From positions 1-48,297 of the IMG/VR virus record IMGVR_UViG_3300029955_000041: a DNA stretch of 48,297 nt; one strand, given 5' to 3'. This document shows, in pieces, positions 13,905 to 19,981 of this stretch (the stretch's first letter is position 1; every line of letters begins with the position of its first letter). Source of the DNA: a virus. The position numbers and the translations under genes were made by a program. A model generated the notes under the pieces. That model ran no database searches and was not told where the DNA came from. It saw nothing but the letters and a program-made list of their open reading frames with translations.

Positions 13905-14132
13905 TTATTTGATAGTTGCGAAGCTGCCGCCTTCAATGAAAAATGCTTCGTTGCGGTCGCTGTTCCATCCGATGAAGGTATAGTTGCGGCCCTCGTATTG
14001 CAAGACTTTTTTGCAAATCTTTTTAACATCGTCCCAGCCATTCGGAACGTCCAAATGCAAACGGTCGCGCTCGCCCGCGTGCGTAATGTGGCGAACGGGA
14101 ATCAATTTAGGAGCAATCTTTGCGGTAGCCAT
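13905..14132 (-). CDS. Hypothetical protein, 75 aa, leaderless
   Basis: On the minus strand TGGACT (14166-14161), 16 bp, TATTGT (14144-14139), 6 nt, ATG. Sequence ends in YTFIGWNSDRNEAFFIEG. No family recognised. RNA 1 lies 94 nt downstream with its own promoter. Confidence 0.7.
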   Translation of the reverse strand: MATAKIAPKLIPVRHITHAGERDRLHLDVPNGWDDVKKICKKVLQYEGRNYTFIGWNSDRNEAFFIEGGSFATIK

Positions 14133-14138
14133 GAGAGA

Positions 14139-14184
14139 ACAATATCAGATAATATGAAAAAGTCCACAACAATAATCGTGCCAA
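14139..14184 (-). promoter_or_regulatory. Composite promoter, minus strand
   Basis: TTGGCACGATTATTGTT (14184-14168), then TGGACT, 16 bp, TATTGT; the minus-strand twin of the element at 10560. Confidence 0.75.
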
Positions 14185-14196
14185 TAAGCCAGCAAA

Positions 14197-14209
14197 CCGG
14201 GCGGCCCGG
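14197..14209 (+). repeat. 13-bp boundary palindrome, site 11
   Basis: CCGGGCGGCCCGG, perfect, preceded by AATAAGCCAGCAAA, a flank shared with site 23. Confidence 0.97.
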
Positions 14210-14242
14210 ACTGTAAAAGCCCACATATGTAATTCATTTAAT

Positions 14243-14597
14243 TAAACCCGATAGGAATCGAACCTATATCACGGCCATCGTCATTGCCGTCATGGGCTTG
14301 CGCCGAACAATCTTTTCAGATTCGGATGTTGCCTTTACACTACGGGTTTAATCAATAAAGAACTGACTGGCGAGGGTGACAATCCAAATTTGAAACCACT
14401 ATCAAATTTCATGCGCTGTCACTAGGCAAACTTTATCGGCTGACAATTTACGAATCTGTTTGCTTTCTTCTTATGCCGTCTGTCGCTACAGCAGAGAAAG
14501 GCGTTCATTCGCGCTCTCCCCGCCAGTCAATTCTCTATTCCGATTTTAGGTCCAGTCGAAACCGGATTGCAAGGTCATCGGGAACTCGCTCTTAACT
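14243..14597 (-). ncRNA. Structured RNA 2, about 355 nt, tRNA-like 3' domain
   Basis: Minus-strand promoter TTGCAC, 16 bp, TACTCT puts the 5' end near 14597. Features in order: CCGAT/ATCGG helix with an inner hairpin TCCGG-TTTCGA-CTGGA; a 19-bp helix (14539-14521 with 14372-14354) with two G-U pairs; a long insert with a GTGACA...TGTCAC hairpin; then a 3' tRNA-like domain (14349-14243) with acceptor AAACCCG/CGGGTTT, D-arm with GG, a GNRA-capped hairpin instead of an anticodon arm, a GC variable arm and T-arm ATAGG-TTCGATT-CCTAT. Paralogue of RNA 1. Confidence 0.7.
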
Positions 14598-14603
14598 TCC
14601 TAA

Positions 14604-14631
14604 AGAGTATCAGATATTCCCTCGCGTGCAA
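14604..14631 (-). promoter_or_regulatory. Promoter of structured RNA 2
   Basis: TTGCAC (14631-14626), 16 bp, TACTCT (14609-14604) on the minus strand. Upstream lies TTGGCATG-N4-ATTGTT at 14659-14643. Confidence 0.75.
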
Positions 14632-14678
14632 CAAAAATCAAAAACAATAAACATGCCAATAAGACAACAATCGAAGAA

Positions 14679-14691
14679 CCGGGCGGCCCGG
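14679..14691 (+). repeat. 13-bp boundary palindrome, site 12
   Basis: CCGGGCGGCCCGG, perfect. Confidence 0.97.
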
Positions 14692-14702
14692 AGATTGTCC
14701 AA

Positions 14703-14735
14703 GGGGCGTGGCACCGAGGTTTATTGCCACGCCCC
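14703..14735. terminator. Terminator hairpin, probably for the minus strand
   Basis: GGGGCGTGGCA / TGCCACGCCCC, 11-bp stem, loop of 11 nt. Plus-strand side is followed by TTTCT, so it could act both ways. Confidence 0.75.
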
Positions 14736-14744
14736 TTTCTGCAC

Positions 14745-15000
14745 TTGGCGCAAGATTCCAAGATTTTCGCACCTAGCTTTTTTCTTATATCCCTTGCGCT
14801 CGCAAGGTTTAAGGTCGCTCTTCTTTCAGCCAGCGCGTTTTAGGATTTTGACGCGCTGTGAGCCTTTTACTTCTTTCGCTCCCTTAGATAGCTACTGCGC
14901 TCCGCAGACTATCCTACAGGGTGACATCTAGCCGAATGTTGATGGATACTCCATAGTTACATTTAAAAGTTGAATCTCAATTTATATTCTAAGTGCCAAC
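14745..15000 (-). ncRNA. Gene-free, hairpin-rich stretch (possible 3' UTR RNA)
   Basis: No coding frame is convincing here. Three stable hairpins occur: CCTTGC/GCAAGG (14792-14807), CAGCGCGT/ACGCGCTG (14831-14858) and GATAG..CTGCG/CGCAG..CTATC (14887-14913). It lies downstream of the minus-strand gene at 15022-15228 and ends at the terminator hairpin. A GAAGTAAAAGG word resembles the 5' ends of RNA 1 and RNA 2, but there is no T-arm. Confidence 0.4.
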
Positions 15001-15021
15001 AAGTAGGTTTAGTAGAGGAAG

Positions 15022-15228
15022 TTACTCACCCCCTTTCGCAAAATCAGTCAACTTAGACATGATAAACATACGGATGAAATCGTATCGCGCAATAATAATA
15101 TCGCGCTTTTCGCCTTCATATACTGCAAACCCCTTGGAGAAATTAACCGCATCACGCGCAGTAGCTAATGCAGTAGCGACTTCTTCGGGCGAAAGGGATT
15201 CGAGATATTCAACACTCAGAAGATTCAT
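15022..15228 (-). CDS. Hypothetical protein, 68 aa, leaderless
   Basis: Minus strand TTGCAA (15262-15257), 16 bp, TAGATT (15240-15235), 6 nt, ATG. Mostly helical, no known motif. Followed by the hairpin-rich stretch. Confidence 0.7.
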   Translation of the reverse strand: MNLLSVEYLESLSPEEVATALATARDAVNFSKGFAVYEGEKRDIIIARYDFIRMFIMSKLTDFAKGGE

Positions 15229-15282
15229 AAGAGCAATCTATCAGGACTTCCGAAGATTGCAACAAAAATCTTCACAAATCAT

Positions 15283-15299
15283 TTGGCACGTTCCATGCT
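15283..15299 (+). promoter_or_regulatory. TTGGCACGTTCCATGCT motif facing the boundary
   Basis: Sits 1 nt before site 13 and points into it, away from the adjacent minus-strand gene. Confidence 0.5.
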
Positions 15300-15300
15300 G

Positions 15301-15313
15301 CCGGGCGGCCCGG
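15301..15313 (+). repeat. 13-bp boundary palindrome, site 13
   Basis: CCGGGCGGCCCGG, perfect. Confidence 0.97.
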
Positions 15314-15325
15314 ACTGTATAAACG

Positions 15326-15360
15326 GAAACACCCCGCGCATGAGCAACGCGGGGTGTTTC
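15326..15360. terminator. Terminator hairpin
   Basis: GAAACACCCCGCG / CGCGGGGTGTTTC, 13-bp stem; ends the minus-strand HD gene and could also stop plus-strand readthrough. Confidence 0.85.
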
Positions 15361-15465
15361 ACTTTTATTTCAATATGTAAAATAAATTTTGCGTAGTTTT
15401 AGTTCTTCATGTTTTGGCTCCTCCATAGCCTTCTTATGAGTCTTTACCTTAGCGGGATTTCGTTA

Positions 15466-16032
15466 CTAGTCAATCTTTAATTCGGCGCACGCATCGTTAA
15501 CTTGCTGAGTTGCCCGAATCCATAGAGACATATTCCCCTGATAGAGAAACGGAAGTAATTCACGAATCTCCCGTAGATAGGTAACGGCAAACCCTTGCGG
15601 GTCATTCTTCACGATGTCAGCCGTATTCGATATACAGTCAGCGAGTTTCACGGTCTGAGATTCGGGCGCTGTCAGACCTAAACGCTCACATTCCTTTCGC
15701 TTGCGTGTGGCGCGATTCCATTGGGGGTATGCTGACTTCGTATATAAATCGGTCAGGTCCAGAACGAATCCAGAAACCCGAGAGCCGAATCTTTCCTGAA
15801 TCAGTCCGATGGAATAAAAGGGATTTTCTGGCGTGACATCTTCCGCAAGGTCATGGAGATGCGCGGCTGCGATGACCGCAACGTCATCAGTTACTTGTGA
15901 AACGATACGCGCGACTTCATCAGTATGGTGCCAATACTCGATTCCGGTCCATTTGCGAACCTGCTGAATCGAATCATGTGCTTCATGGGCGAGAGCTTTC
16001 GCGCCTTCGACAATGGAAAGATTTTGCGTCAT
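15466..16032 (-). CDS. HD-domain hydrolase resembling (p)ppGpp hydrolases, 188 aa
   Basis: YWHHTDEVARIV (His35-36), AAAHLHDLAEDV (HD 60-61, ED 64-65), FGSRVSGFVLDLTD and VKLADCISNTADI reproduce the order of motifs in SpoT/RelA hydrolase domains and small alarmone hydrolases (MESH1 type). The length fits a stand-alone hydrolase. It would be expected to remove pyrophosphate from (p)ppGpp or a related nucleotide. Leaderless: TTGACC (16066-16061), 16 bp, TAAATT, 6 nt, ATG on the minus strand. An acting specificity other than ppGpp is possible. Confidence 0.85.
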   Translation of the reverse strand: MTQNLSIVEGAKALAHEAHDSIQQVRKWTGIEYWHHTDEVARIVSQVTDDVAVIAAAHLHDLAEDVTPENPFYSIGLIQERFGSRVSGFVLDLTDLYTKSAYPQWNRATRKRKECERLGLTAPESQTVKLADCISNTADIVKNDPQGFAVTYLREIRELLPFLYQGNMSLWIRATQQVNDACAELKID

Positions 16033-16124
16033 GGGTAGAATTTAACAGAAAATTGTGAGCGGTCAAGGAAAAAATTAGAAAAATAACTTATCTAAAGGTT
16101 CTAAATACTAATATAATACTATCT

Positions 16125-16137
16125 ACGGGCCGCCCGG
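16125..16137 (-). repeat. 13-bp boundary palindrome, site 14 (one mismatch)
   Basis: ACGGGCCGCCCGG; first base differs from consensus. Confidence 0.9.
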
Positions 16138-16142
16138 TAAAA

Positions 16143-16179
16143 GCAAACAGCCACCCGAAAAGGTCGGATGGCTGTTTGC
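16143..16179 (-). terminator. Terminator hairpin
   Basis: GCAAACAGCCA / TGGCTGTTTGC, 11-bp stem downstream of the minus-strand gene at 16195. Confidence 0.8.
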
Positions 16180-16194
16180 GGGTTGCGTAGGAAA

Positions 16195-16515
16195 TTAGCA
16201 GAAGCGTTCGACAAAGAGTTTCGCTTCCAAGAGAGAGTTGGCAAGCTCCCTAGCTTTCGCGTCATATGCGTTGGATAGGTTGTACTGTTGAGCGAACGCG
16301 CGCACTCCTTTGATTGCGCCGATTTTCATTCCGGGGTTTGCTTTGAGATAGTCGCGCACGACTTTTTCCGCCTGCTTCTCGAACGGAAGAGGTTTGAGCT
16401 TGCGGGATTTGGGCGCGTTCGCGAGGGTGGAAACGAAAAGCTTGCGAAAAGTATAGGACTCGCACAGGATTTCATTTGCTTGGTCTTCAGTGAATGTAAG
16501 AGTGATGTCAGCCAT
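16195..16515 (-). CDS. Hypothetical protein, 106 aa
   Basis: Minus strand TGGACA, 16 bp, TATGTT, 6 nt, ATG 16515. Helical protein with a basic middle. No known family. Upstream block GGAAATTATATTAA is shared with two other cassettes. Confidence 0.7.
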   Translation of the reverse strand: MADITLTFTEDQANEILCESYTFRKLFVSTLANAPKSRKLKPLPFEKQAEKVVRDYLKANPGMKIGAIKGVRAFAQQYNLSNAYDAKARELANSLLEAKLFVERFC

Positions 16516-16577
16516 GAGAGAAACATATCAGAACTATCCCAAATGTCCACAAATTTGTTAATATAATTTCCATAGCG

Positions 16578-16590
16578 CCGGGCGGCCCGG
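16578..16590 (+). repeat. 13-bp boundary palindrome, site 15
   Basis: CCGGGCGGCCCGG, perfect; lies between divergent cassettes. Minus-strand TTGGCACGCTTTGTGCT follows at 16612-16596. Confidence 0.97.
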
Positions 16591-16667
16591 ACGATAGCAC
16601 AAAGCGTGCCAATTGGTTTTTAAAAGTATTTGTTGACTTGTGACACAAAAGCGCGTAGTGTTTGTGC

Positions 16668-16859
16668 ATGAAAATCTTTTCGCTCTTGTGGCTGTTCCCA
16701 TATGGTGCATTTTGCAGCGGTAACACGGAAGTTGCTTGCTTTCGTGGCCTGTATCTGGAGGATGCAATCGACGCTTTTCGTGCGCGGGTTCCCATGTTGG
16801 ACGATTTTGGATATTTGAAGGATGGGGAATTTTCTTGGGTGATTGCCGAAAGCTATTGA
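16668..16859 (+). CDS. Hypothetical protein, 63 aa, leaderless
   Basis: TTGACT (16633-16638), 17 bp, TAGTGT (16656-16661), 6 nt, ATG 16668. Pattern LEDAIDAFRARVPMLDDFGYLKDGEFSWVIAES is typical of small phage proteins that fold around a helix and a hairpin. The TGA stop is inside the next TTGACA. Confidence 0.65.
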   Translation: MKIFSLLWLFPYGAFCSGNTEVACFRGLYLEDAIDAFRARVPMLDDFGYLKDGEFSWVIAESY

Positions 16860-16889
16860 CAATCGCGCCATTTCTGATACATTCTCCTC

Positions 16890-17570
16890 ATGGCTAATTT
16901 CTATCAAGTCGGCGGTTGCGTGCGTGATTCCATTCTTGGCATCCGTTCAAAGGATATTGATTTTAGCGTAGAGGCTGAAAGCTACGCGGCTATGCGTGCG
17001 GCAATTGTGGAGCGTTGCGGCGGCGAGGATGCGATTAAGGTTGAACACGAGGAATTTGTGACAATCCGCGCCATTGACCCAAAACTTGGGGGCGTTGACT
17101 TCGTTTTGTGTCGCAAGGAAGGAACTTATTCGGACGGTAGGCGTCCCGATAGCGTAGAAGCTGGCACGTTGCTGGATGATTTGGCACGGCGCGATTTTAC
17201 GATGAATGCCATTGCACGCGCTGAGGATGGCACGCTCATTGACCCTTTCAACGGCCAAGCGGATATTGCTTGCAAGCTTATTCGTTGCGTGGGCGATGCA
17301 CGGCAGCGTTTTATGGAAGACCGTTTGCGTGTATTGCGTGCAATTCGTTTTTCCATTACAAAGGGTTTTACCCTGCAAATGGATACACGAGCGGCTATCA
17401 GCGAATTTAGCGATTTGCGCGGCGTTTCCGTTGAGCGCGTGCGTGAGGAGCTTTTGAAGTGTTTCGAGTGCAACACAATCGCCACCTTGCAAGCGTTGGA
17501 CGAATTTCCGCTTTTGAAGTTGACTTGTTTTTCTGGCAAGCTATTCTTGAAACCTACTATCAAACCATGA
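16890..17570 (+). CDS. CCA-adding enzyme / poly(A) polymerase head-domain protein, 226 aa
   Basis: GGCVRD (residues 8-13), KDIDF (21-25), LARRDFTMNAIA, DPFNGQADI and FMEDRLRVLRAIRF are the class II nucleotidyltransferase motifs A-D of tRNA nucleotidyltransferases, in order. Normal enzymes are about 370-450 aa; this one stops soon after the neck domain, so the body/tail that reads the T-arm is shortened. It could add CCA to phage tRNA-like RNAs that do not encode it. TTGACA (16856-16861), 16 bp, TACATT, 6 nt, ATG. Confidence 0.88.
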   Translation: MANFYQVGGCVRDSILGIRSKDIDFSVEAESYAAMRAAIVERCGGEDAIKVEHEEFVTIRAIDPKLGGVDFVLCRKEGTYSDGRRPDSVEAGTLLDDLARRDFTMNAIARAEDGTLIDPFNGQADIACKLIRCVGDARQRFMEDRLRVLRAIRFSITKGFTLQMDTRAAISEFSDLRGVSVERVREELLKCFECNTIATLQALDEFPLLKLTCFSGKLFLKPTIKP

Positions 17571-17785
17571 AATGGCAACCAATAGAAACCGCCCCTAAAG
17601 ACGGGACACTAATTTTAGGGTGTTCCGATGGTCCATGGGTAGAATCGTGGGAACAGAGTAGAGCGCCCCAAACTATTTCATTTCGTTCTTTCCATCCTAA
17701 TGCTCCCGGCAAATTACAATGGAGAGATAAAGTCGGCCACCCTGTTTTTTGTAAGTATTGGCAACCATTACCTAGCTATCCATGA
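17567..17785 (+). CDS. DUF551-like protein, 72 aa
   Basis: Starts in an ATGA overlap with the nucleotidyltransferase stop. WQPIETAPKDGTLILGCSDGPWVESW matches the DUF551 signature (W-x-P-I-E-T-A-P-K-D-G). Widespread in phages; function unknown. Confidence 0.8.
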   Translation: MKWQPIETAPKDGTLILGCSDGPWVESWEQSRAPQTISFRSFHPNAPGKLQWRDKVGHPVFCKYWQPLPSYP

Positions 17786-18003
17786 TAATCGAAATCGAAA
17801 TCAAATCCAACTATGGGCGCGAAGCTATCTATGCTATCAATCCCGTGCAAGCGCGTTCGCTTTCTCAGCTAACGGGCCAAAAGACATTAACGCGGGCGAA
17901 TGTTATAGCGTTACATGATTTGGGTTTTAAGTTTGAAGTAGCCGCGAATAAGATACCTTCGTGGATGCCAGATAGTGAGGTATTCGATACGCGTATAGTA
18001 TGA
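17782..18003 (+). CDS. Hypothetical protein, 73 aa
   Basis: ATGA overlap with DUF551. Sequence MIIEIEIKSNYGREAIYAINPVQARSLSQLTGQKTLT recurs in form in many small phage proteins. No known function. Ends with another ATGA overlap. Confidence 0.7.
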   Translation: MIIEIEIKSNYGREAIYAINPVQARSLSQLTGQKTLTRANVIALHDLGFKFEVAANKIPSWMPDSEVFDTRIV

Positions 18004-18059
18004 TACTTATCGCGATAGGTATAGTCGTCTATATTCTTTACCGAATGCGAAACTCATGA
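18000..18059 (+). CDS. 19-aa single-pass membrane peptide
   Basis: Reads MILIAIGIVVYILYRMRNS: one TM helix with a positive end, starting in an ATGA overlap. Tight coupling to the previous gene makes translation plausible despite its size. Confidence 0.45.
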   Translation: MILIAIGIVVYILYRMRNS

Positions 18060-18078
18060 TAGCCTAATAAGCTATTGA

Positions 18079-18091
18079 CCGGGCGGCCCGG
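18079..18091 (+). repeat. 13-bp boundary palindrome, site 16
   Basis: CCGGGCGGCCCGG, perfect; preceded by CTAATAAGCTAT. Confidence 0.97.
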
Positions 18092-18133
18092 TATTTCTAT
18101 TGACTTTTTCGTGGATTATGTCATATTTAACGC

Positions 18134-18430
18134 ATGTTCGGATTTGAAGACAGAGACCCCGATAAATTCGAGGCGTTTGAAAATTTGCCACCAGAATTTT
18201 GCGAGCGTGATTTTTTGTTAGCAGGTCGCTCAGTGTATGGAAATATAGCGGCATTCCGTGGGCGAGCAATCATATATGCATGGTGGTCGCCATACGGAGG
18301 AGAAGGTAATAGTATTAAAGCGTTACAGGAGATTCGTAAACATTATAACTATATAGAAGTGTTCGATGCTTGCAATGAATCGTATTGGAATCTTATGCTA
18401 GATAGAGGTCTGATTGAGGAAATGAACTAA
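18134..18430 (+). CDS. Hypothetical protein, 98 aa, leaderless
   Basis: TTGACT (18100-18105), 16 bp, CATATT (18122-18127), 6 nt, ATG. Aromatic-rich middle (AIIYAWWSPYGG) and a helical end. No family recognised. Confidence 0.7.
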   Translation: MFGFEDRDPDKFEAFENLPPEFCERDFLLAGRSVYGNIAAFRGRAIIYAWWSPYGGEGNSIKALQEIRKHYNYIEVFDACNESYWNLMLDRGLIEEMN

Positions 18431-18442
18431 TAAGGTATTAGT

Positions 18443-18455
18443 ACGGGCGGCCCGG
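18443..18455 (+). repeat. 13-bp boundary palindrome, site 17 (one mismatch)
   Basis: ACGGGCGGCCCGG; same first-base change as site 14. Confidence 0.9.
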
Positions 18456-18518
18456 ACGTATGGAAATTATATTGAAATTTCTGTTGCACTCTGCGGCATT
18501 TCTGATATGTTCTTTCTC

Positions 18519-18722
18519 ATGGCAACCAAATCCACTCCCGCAGTCCCGAAGGGCTTCATCGCCCTTGTCAACTCCACCCGTTCCAAGAATAGGCTCGCGA
18601 GCTTGTATCATTCGCTCCTCGGCGGCAAGTTCCGTGCCAGCAACCCGAAAACCATCCGTCGCCAGCGCCGTGCGCTTCGCGACCGTATCAGCACCGTGGG
18701 CCTTCCCATCCTCTTCTCGTAG
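18519..18722 (+). CDS. Small basic protein, 67 aa, leaderless
   Basis: TTGCAC (18484-18489), 16 bp, TATGTT (18506-18511), 7 nt, ATG 18519. Arg/Lys/Ser-rich; NPKTIRRQRRALRDR is strongly basic. Probably nucleic-acid binding. Confidence 0.6.
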   Translation: MATKSTPAVPKGFIALVNSTRSKNRLASLYHSLLGGKFRASNPKTIRRQRRALRDRISTVGLPILFS

Positions 18723-18730
18723 CCGTAACC

Positions 18731-18763
18731 GCGAGGGTGGCGCTGCTCATGCGTCACCCTCGC
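18731..18763 (+). terminator. Terminator hairpin
   Basis: GCGAGGGTG / CACCCTCGC with a 15-nt loop, directly after the gene at 18519. Confidence 0.7.
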
Positions 18764-18773
18764 AAACTCTATC

Positions 18774-18863
18774 ATGCACCCCGACTATATCAACCCCTAT
18801 TTCGCGCTTGCGATTTGTATTCTACTTATCGCATTTGTGGCAAGAAAAAAATATGACCGATAA
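18774..18863 (+). CDS. 29-aa single-pass membrane peptide
   Basis: MHPDYINPY then FALAICILLIAFVA then RKK: one TM helix with a basic cytoplasmic end. Overlaps the next gene by 11 nt. Confidence 0.45.
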   Translation: MHPDYINPYFALAICILLIAFVARKKYDR

Positions 18864-19011
18864 TGCTTTTTACATGGGTCCGAAAGTTTATTTCACTATC
18901 GACGGTGAGATACGTACCTTTACCGAAGCAAAGAAGCATCTTATCAATGAAGGTTTTACGCAAGATGAAGCTATCACCTATCTCAATAGCCTAATAGGAA
19001 ACGCCAAATAG
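18853..19011 (+). CDS. Hypothetical protein, 52 aa
   Basis: Overlaps the previous frame. Contains FTIDGEIRTFTEAKKHLINEGFTQDEAITYLNSL, a beta hairpin plus a helix-turn-helix-like tail. Function unknown. Confidence 0.55.
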   Translation: MTDNAFYMGPKVYFTIDGEIRTFTEAKKHLINEGFTQDEAITYLNSLIGNAK

Positions 19012-19026
19012 CCTAATAAGCTATCT

Positions 19027-19039
19027 CCGGGCCGCCCGG
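19027..19039 (-). repeat. 13-bp boundary palindrome, site 18
   Basis: CCGGGCCGCCCGG, perfect; preceded by CTAATAAGCTAT as at site 16. Convergent cassettes. Confidence 0.97.
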
Positions 19040-19042
19040 TTG

Positions 19043-19074
19043 CCAGACCACTCCGCGTTGGCGTGAGTGGCTGG
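19043..19074 (-). terminator. Terminator hairpin
   Basis: CCAG-CCACTC / GAGTGG-CTGG downstream of the minus-strand gene. Confidence 0.65.
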
Positions 19075-19083
19075 TGTTGAAAT

Positions 19084-19236
19084 TTATTCGCCCCCGAAAA
19101 ACTCAGGCGGTTCGCACTGGTCCTCCCATTCGCGAGGCTCGCAATCGTCGAGACAGGAATCCTCCATGTCATCGGGACGCTCATCCTCCGGGTCAGGCGC
19201 GTCCTCGAACGGGGTGAAAGAATGTTGATAGCTCAT
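19084..19236 (-). CDS. Small acidic protein, 50 aa
   Basis: Start at 19236 chosen because TTGCAA, 16 bp, TATCTT and 8 nt precede that ATG on the minus strand. Very acidic (EDAPDPEDERPDDMEDSCLDDCEP) with three Cys. Could be a DNA mimic; speculative. Confidence 0.6.
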   Translation of the reverse strand: MSYQHSFTPFEDAPDPEDERPDDMEDSCLDDCEPREWEDQCEPPEFFGGE

Positions 19237-19303
19237 ATAGGAGTAAGATATAATATCGCGGCGAAATTGCAACAACTATTTCAAAATATCTTTTGTGCTA
19301 ATA

Positions 19304-19319
19304 TGGCACACCACTTGCT
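19304..19319 (+). promoter_or_regulatory. Sigma-54-like element TGGCACACCACTTGCT
   Basis: Exact TGGCAC-N5-TTGCT match, 5 nt before site 19. Confidence 0.55.
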
Positions 19320-19324
19320 AACTG

Positions 19325-19337
19325 CCGGGCGGCCCGG
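19325..19337 (+). repeat. 13-bp boundary palindrome, site 19
   Basis: CCGGGCGGCCCGG, perfect. Confidence 0.97.
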
Positions 19338-19346
19338 AACCAACTC

Positions 19347-19377
19347 CGCGCACGTTGCGGAATTGCAGCCGTGCGCG
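19347..19377 (-). terminator. Terminator hairpin
   Basis: CGCGCACG / CGTGCGCG downstream of the minus-strand gene at 19396. Confidence 0.7.
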
Positions 19378-19395
19378 AAGTGGATGAGCTAAATT

Positions 19396-19590
19396 TTATG
19401 AGCGGTAATGGCCCTGATAAATCCGAGCGTGTTGCTCGCGATACATGGACTCGATTTCATCATCGGTCGGAATGTTGGGCGCAACGTCGCGATAGACTTC
19501 GCGCAAAACAGCTTCGCGCTCCTCATGGTCTATGTCGCCCGCGATGGCGTTTTGAGTGTTTTCGGTGAATTGGTAAAGTTCGTTGCTCAT
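19396..19590 (-). CDS. Hypothetical acidic protein, 64 aa
   Basis: Minus strand TTGATT, 16 bp, TATCTT, 6 nt, ATG. Charged helical protein (DHEEREAVLREVYRD). Upstream block GGAAATTATATTAA shared with 16515 and, on plus, 18461. Confidence 0.65.
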   Translation of the reverse strand: MSNELYQFTENTQNAIAGDIDHEEREAVLREVYRDVAPNIPTDDEIESMYREQHARIYQGHYRS

Positions 19591-19650
19591 GGGAACAAGA
19601 TAGCAGGGTAATAATGTAAATCAAGAGAAATCTTAATATAATTTCCAGAA

Positions 19651-19663
19651 CCGGGCGGCCCGG
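19651..19663 (+). repeat. 13-bp boundary palindrome, site 20
   Basis: CCGGGCGGCCCGG, perfect. Confidence 0.97.
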
Positions 19664-19674
19664 ATTGCAAGAAT

Positions 19675-19700
19675 GAGAATCCCTTTTCGGGGATTCTCAC
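19675..19700 (-). terminator. Terminator hairpin
   Basis: GAGAATCCC / GGGATTCTC downstream of the gene at 19709. Confidence 0.75.
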
Positions 19701-19708
19701 TCCTGAGA

Positions 19709-19981
19709 CTAGCGGCCTTCCGCCATGTCTAATTCGCGATAGTATGCGTCCATCGCGTTTTGTTCGGCACGGTCATACCGTTCCTCTCTGAGGGATTGGT
19801 AGATTTGTTCCGCAATGATTTCCTCGTCCTCGCGCGTTAGAGGAATATCGTTTCCATCTATGTCCTCAGCACCTTCCAAAAGGACTTCATTTGAATCAAC
19901 TTCGAAAAAGGCCGTAACGAGAATCCGCTTTTCATCGCGGAAGATATGGACTTGTGCGCTGTCACGATTGGTTTTGCTCAT
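19709..19981 (-). CDS. Hypothetical acidic protein, 90 aa
   Basis: Minus strand TTGCAT, 17 bp, TAGATT, 6 nt, ATG. Beta-rich start (VHIFRDEKRILVTAFFEVD) then an acidic helical half. No family recognised. Confidence 0.7.
   Translation of the reverse strand: MSKTNRDSAQVHIFRDEKRILVTAFFEVDSNEVLLEGAEDIDGNDIPLTREDEEIIAEQIYQSLREERYDRAEQNAMDAYYRELDMAEGR

Noticed and set aside
14243-14597. RNA 2 as a true tmRNA (GGTTTCGACTGG near the 5' end, a GCA-AAC frame ending in TAG, T-arm at the 3' end).
   Set aside because: The 5' end does not pair with the 3' acceptor CGGGTTT, which instead pairs with AAACCCG just upstream of the D-arm; TTTCGA is the loop of a local hairpin; the would-be tag does not end in a LAA-like sequence.
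13564-14600. Group I intron in a tRNA for either structured RNA.
   Set aside because: No split tRNA 5' half after the promoter, and the conserved P7 (R/S) elements are not convincingly present.
14626-14931. Plus-strand frame of 101 codons.
   Set aside because: It crosses a 13-bp boundary site and a terminator hairpin and lies antisense to RNA 2's promoter and the hairpin-rich stretch; composition is not protein-like.
15361-15465. 18-aa minus-strand frame (starting MEEPKHEELK) after the HD hydrolase gene.
   Set aside because: Very short, no overlap or start signal; could be a real peptide but the sequence gives no support.
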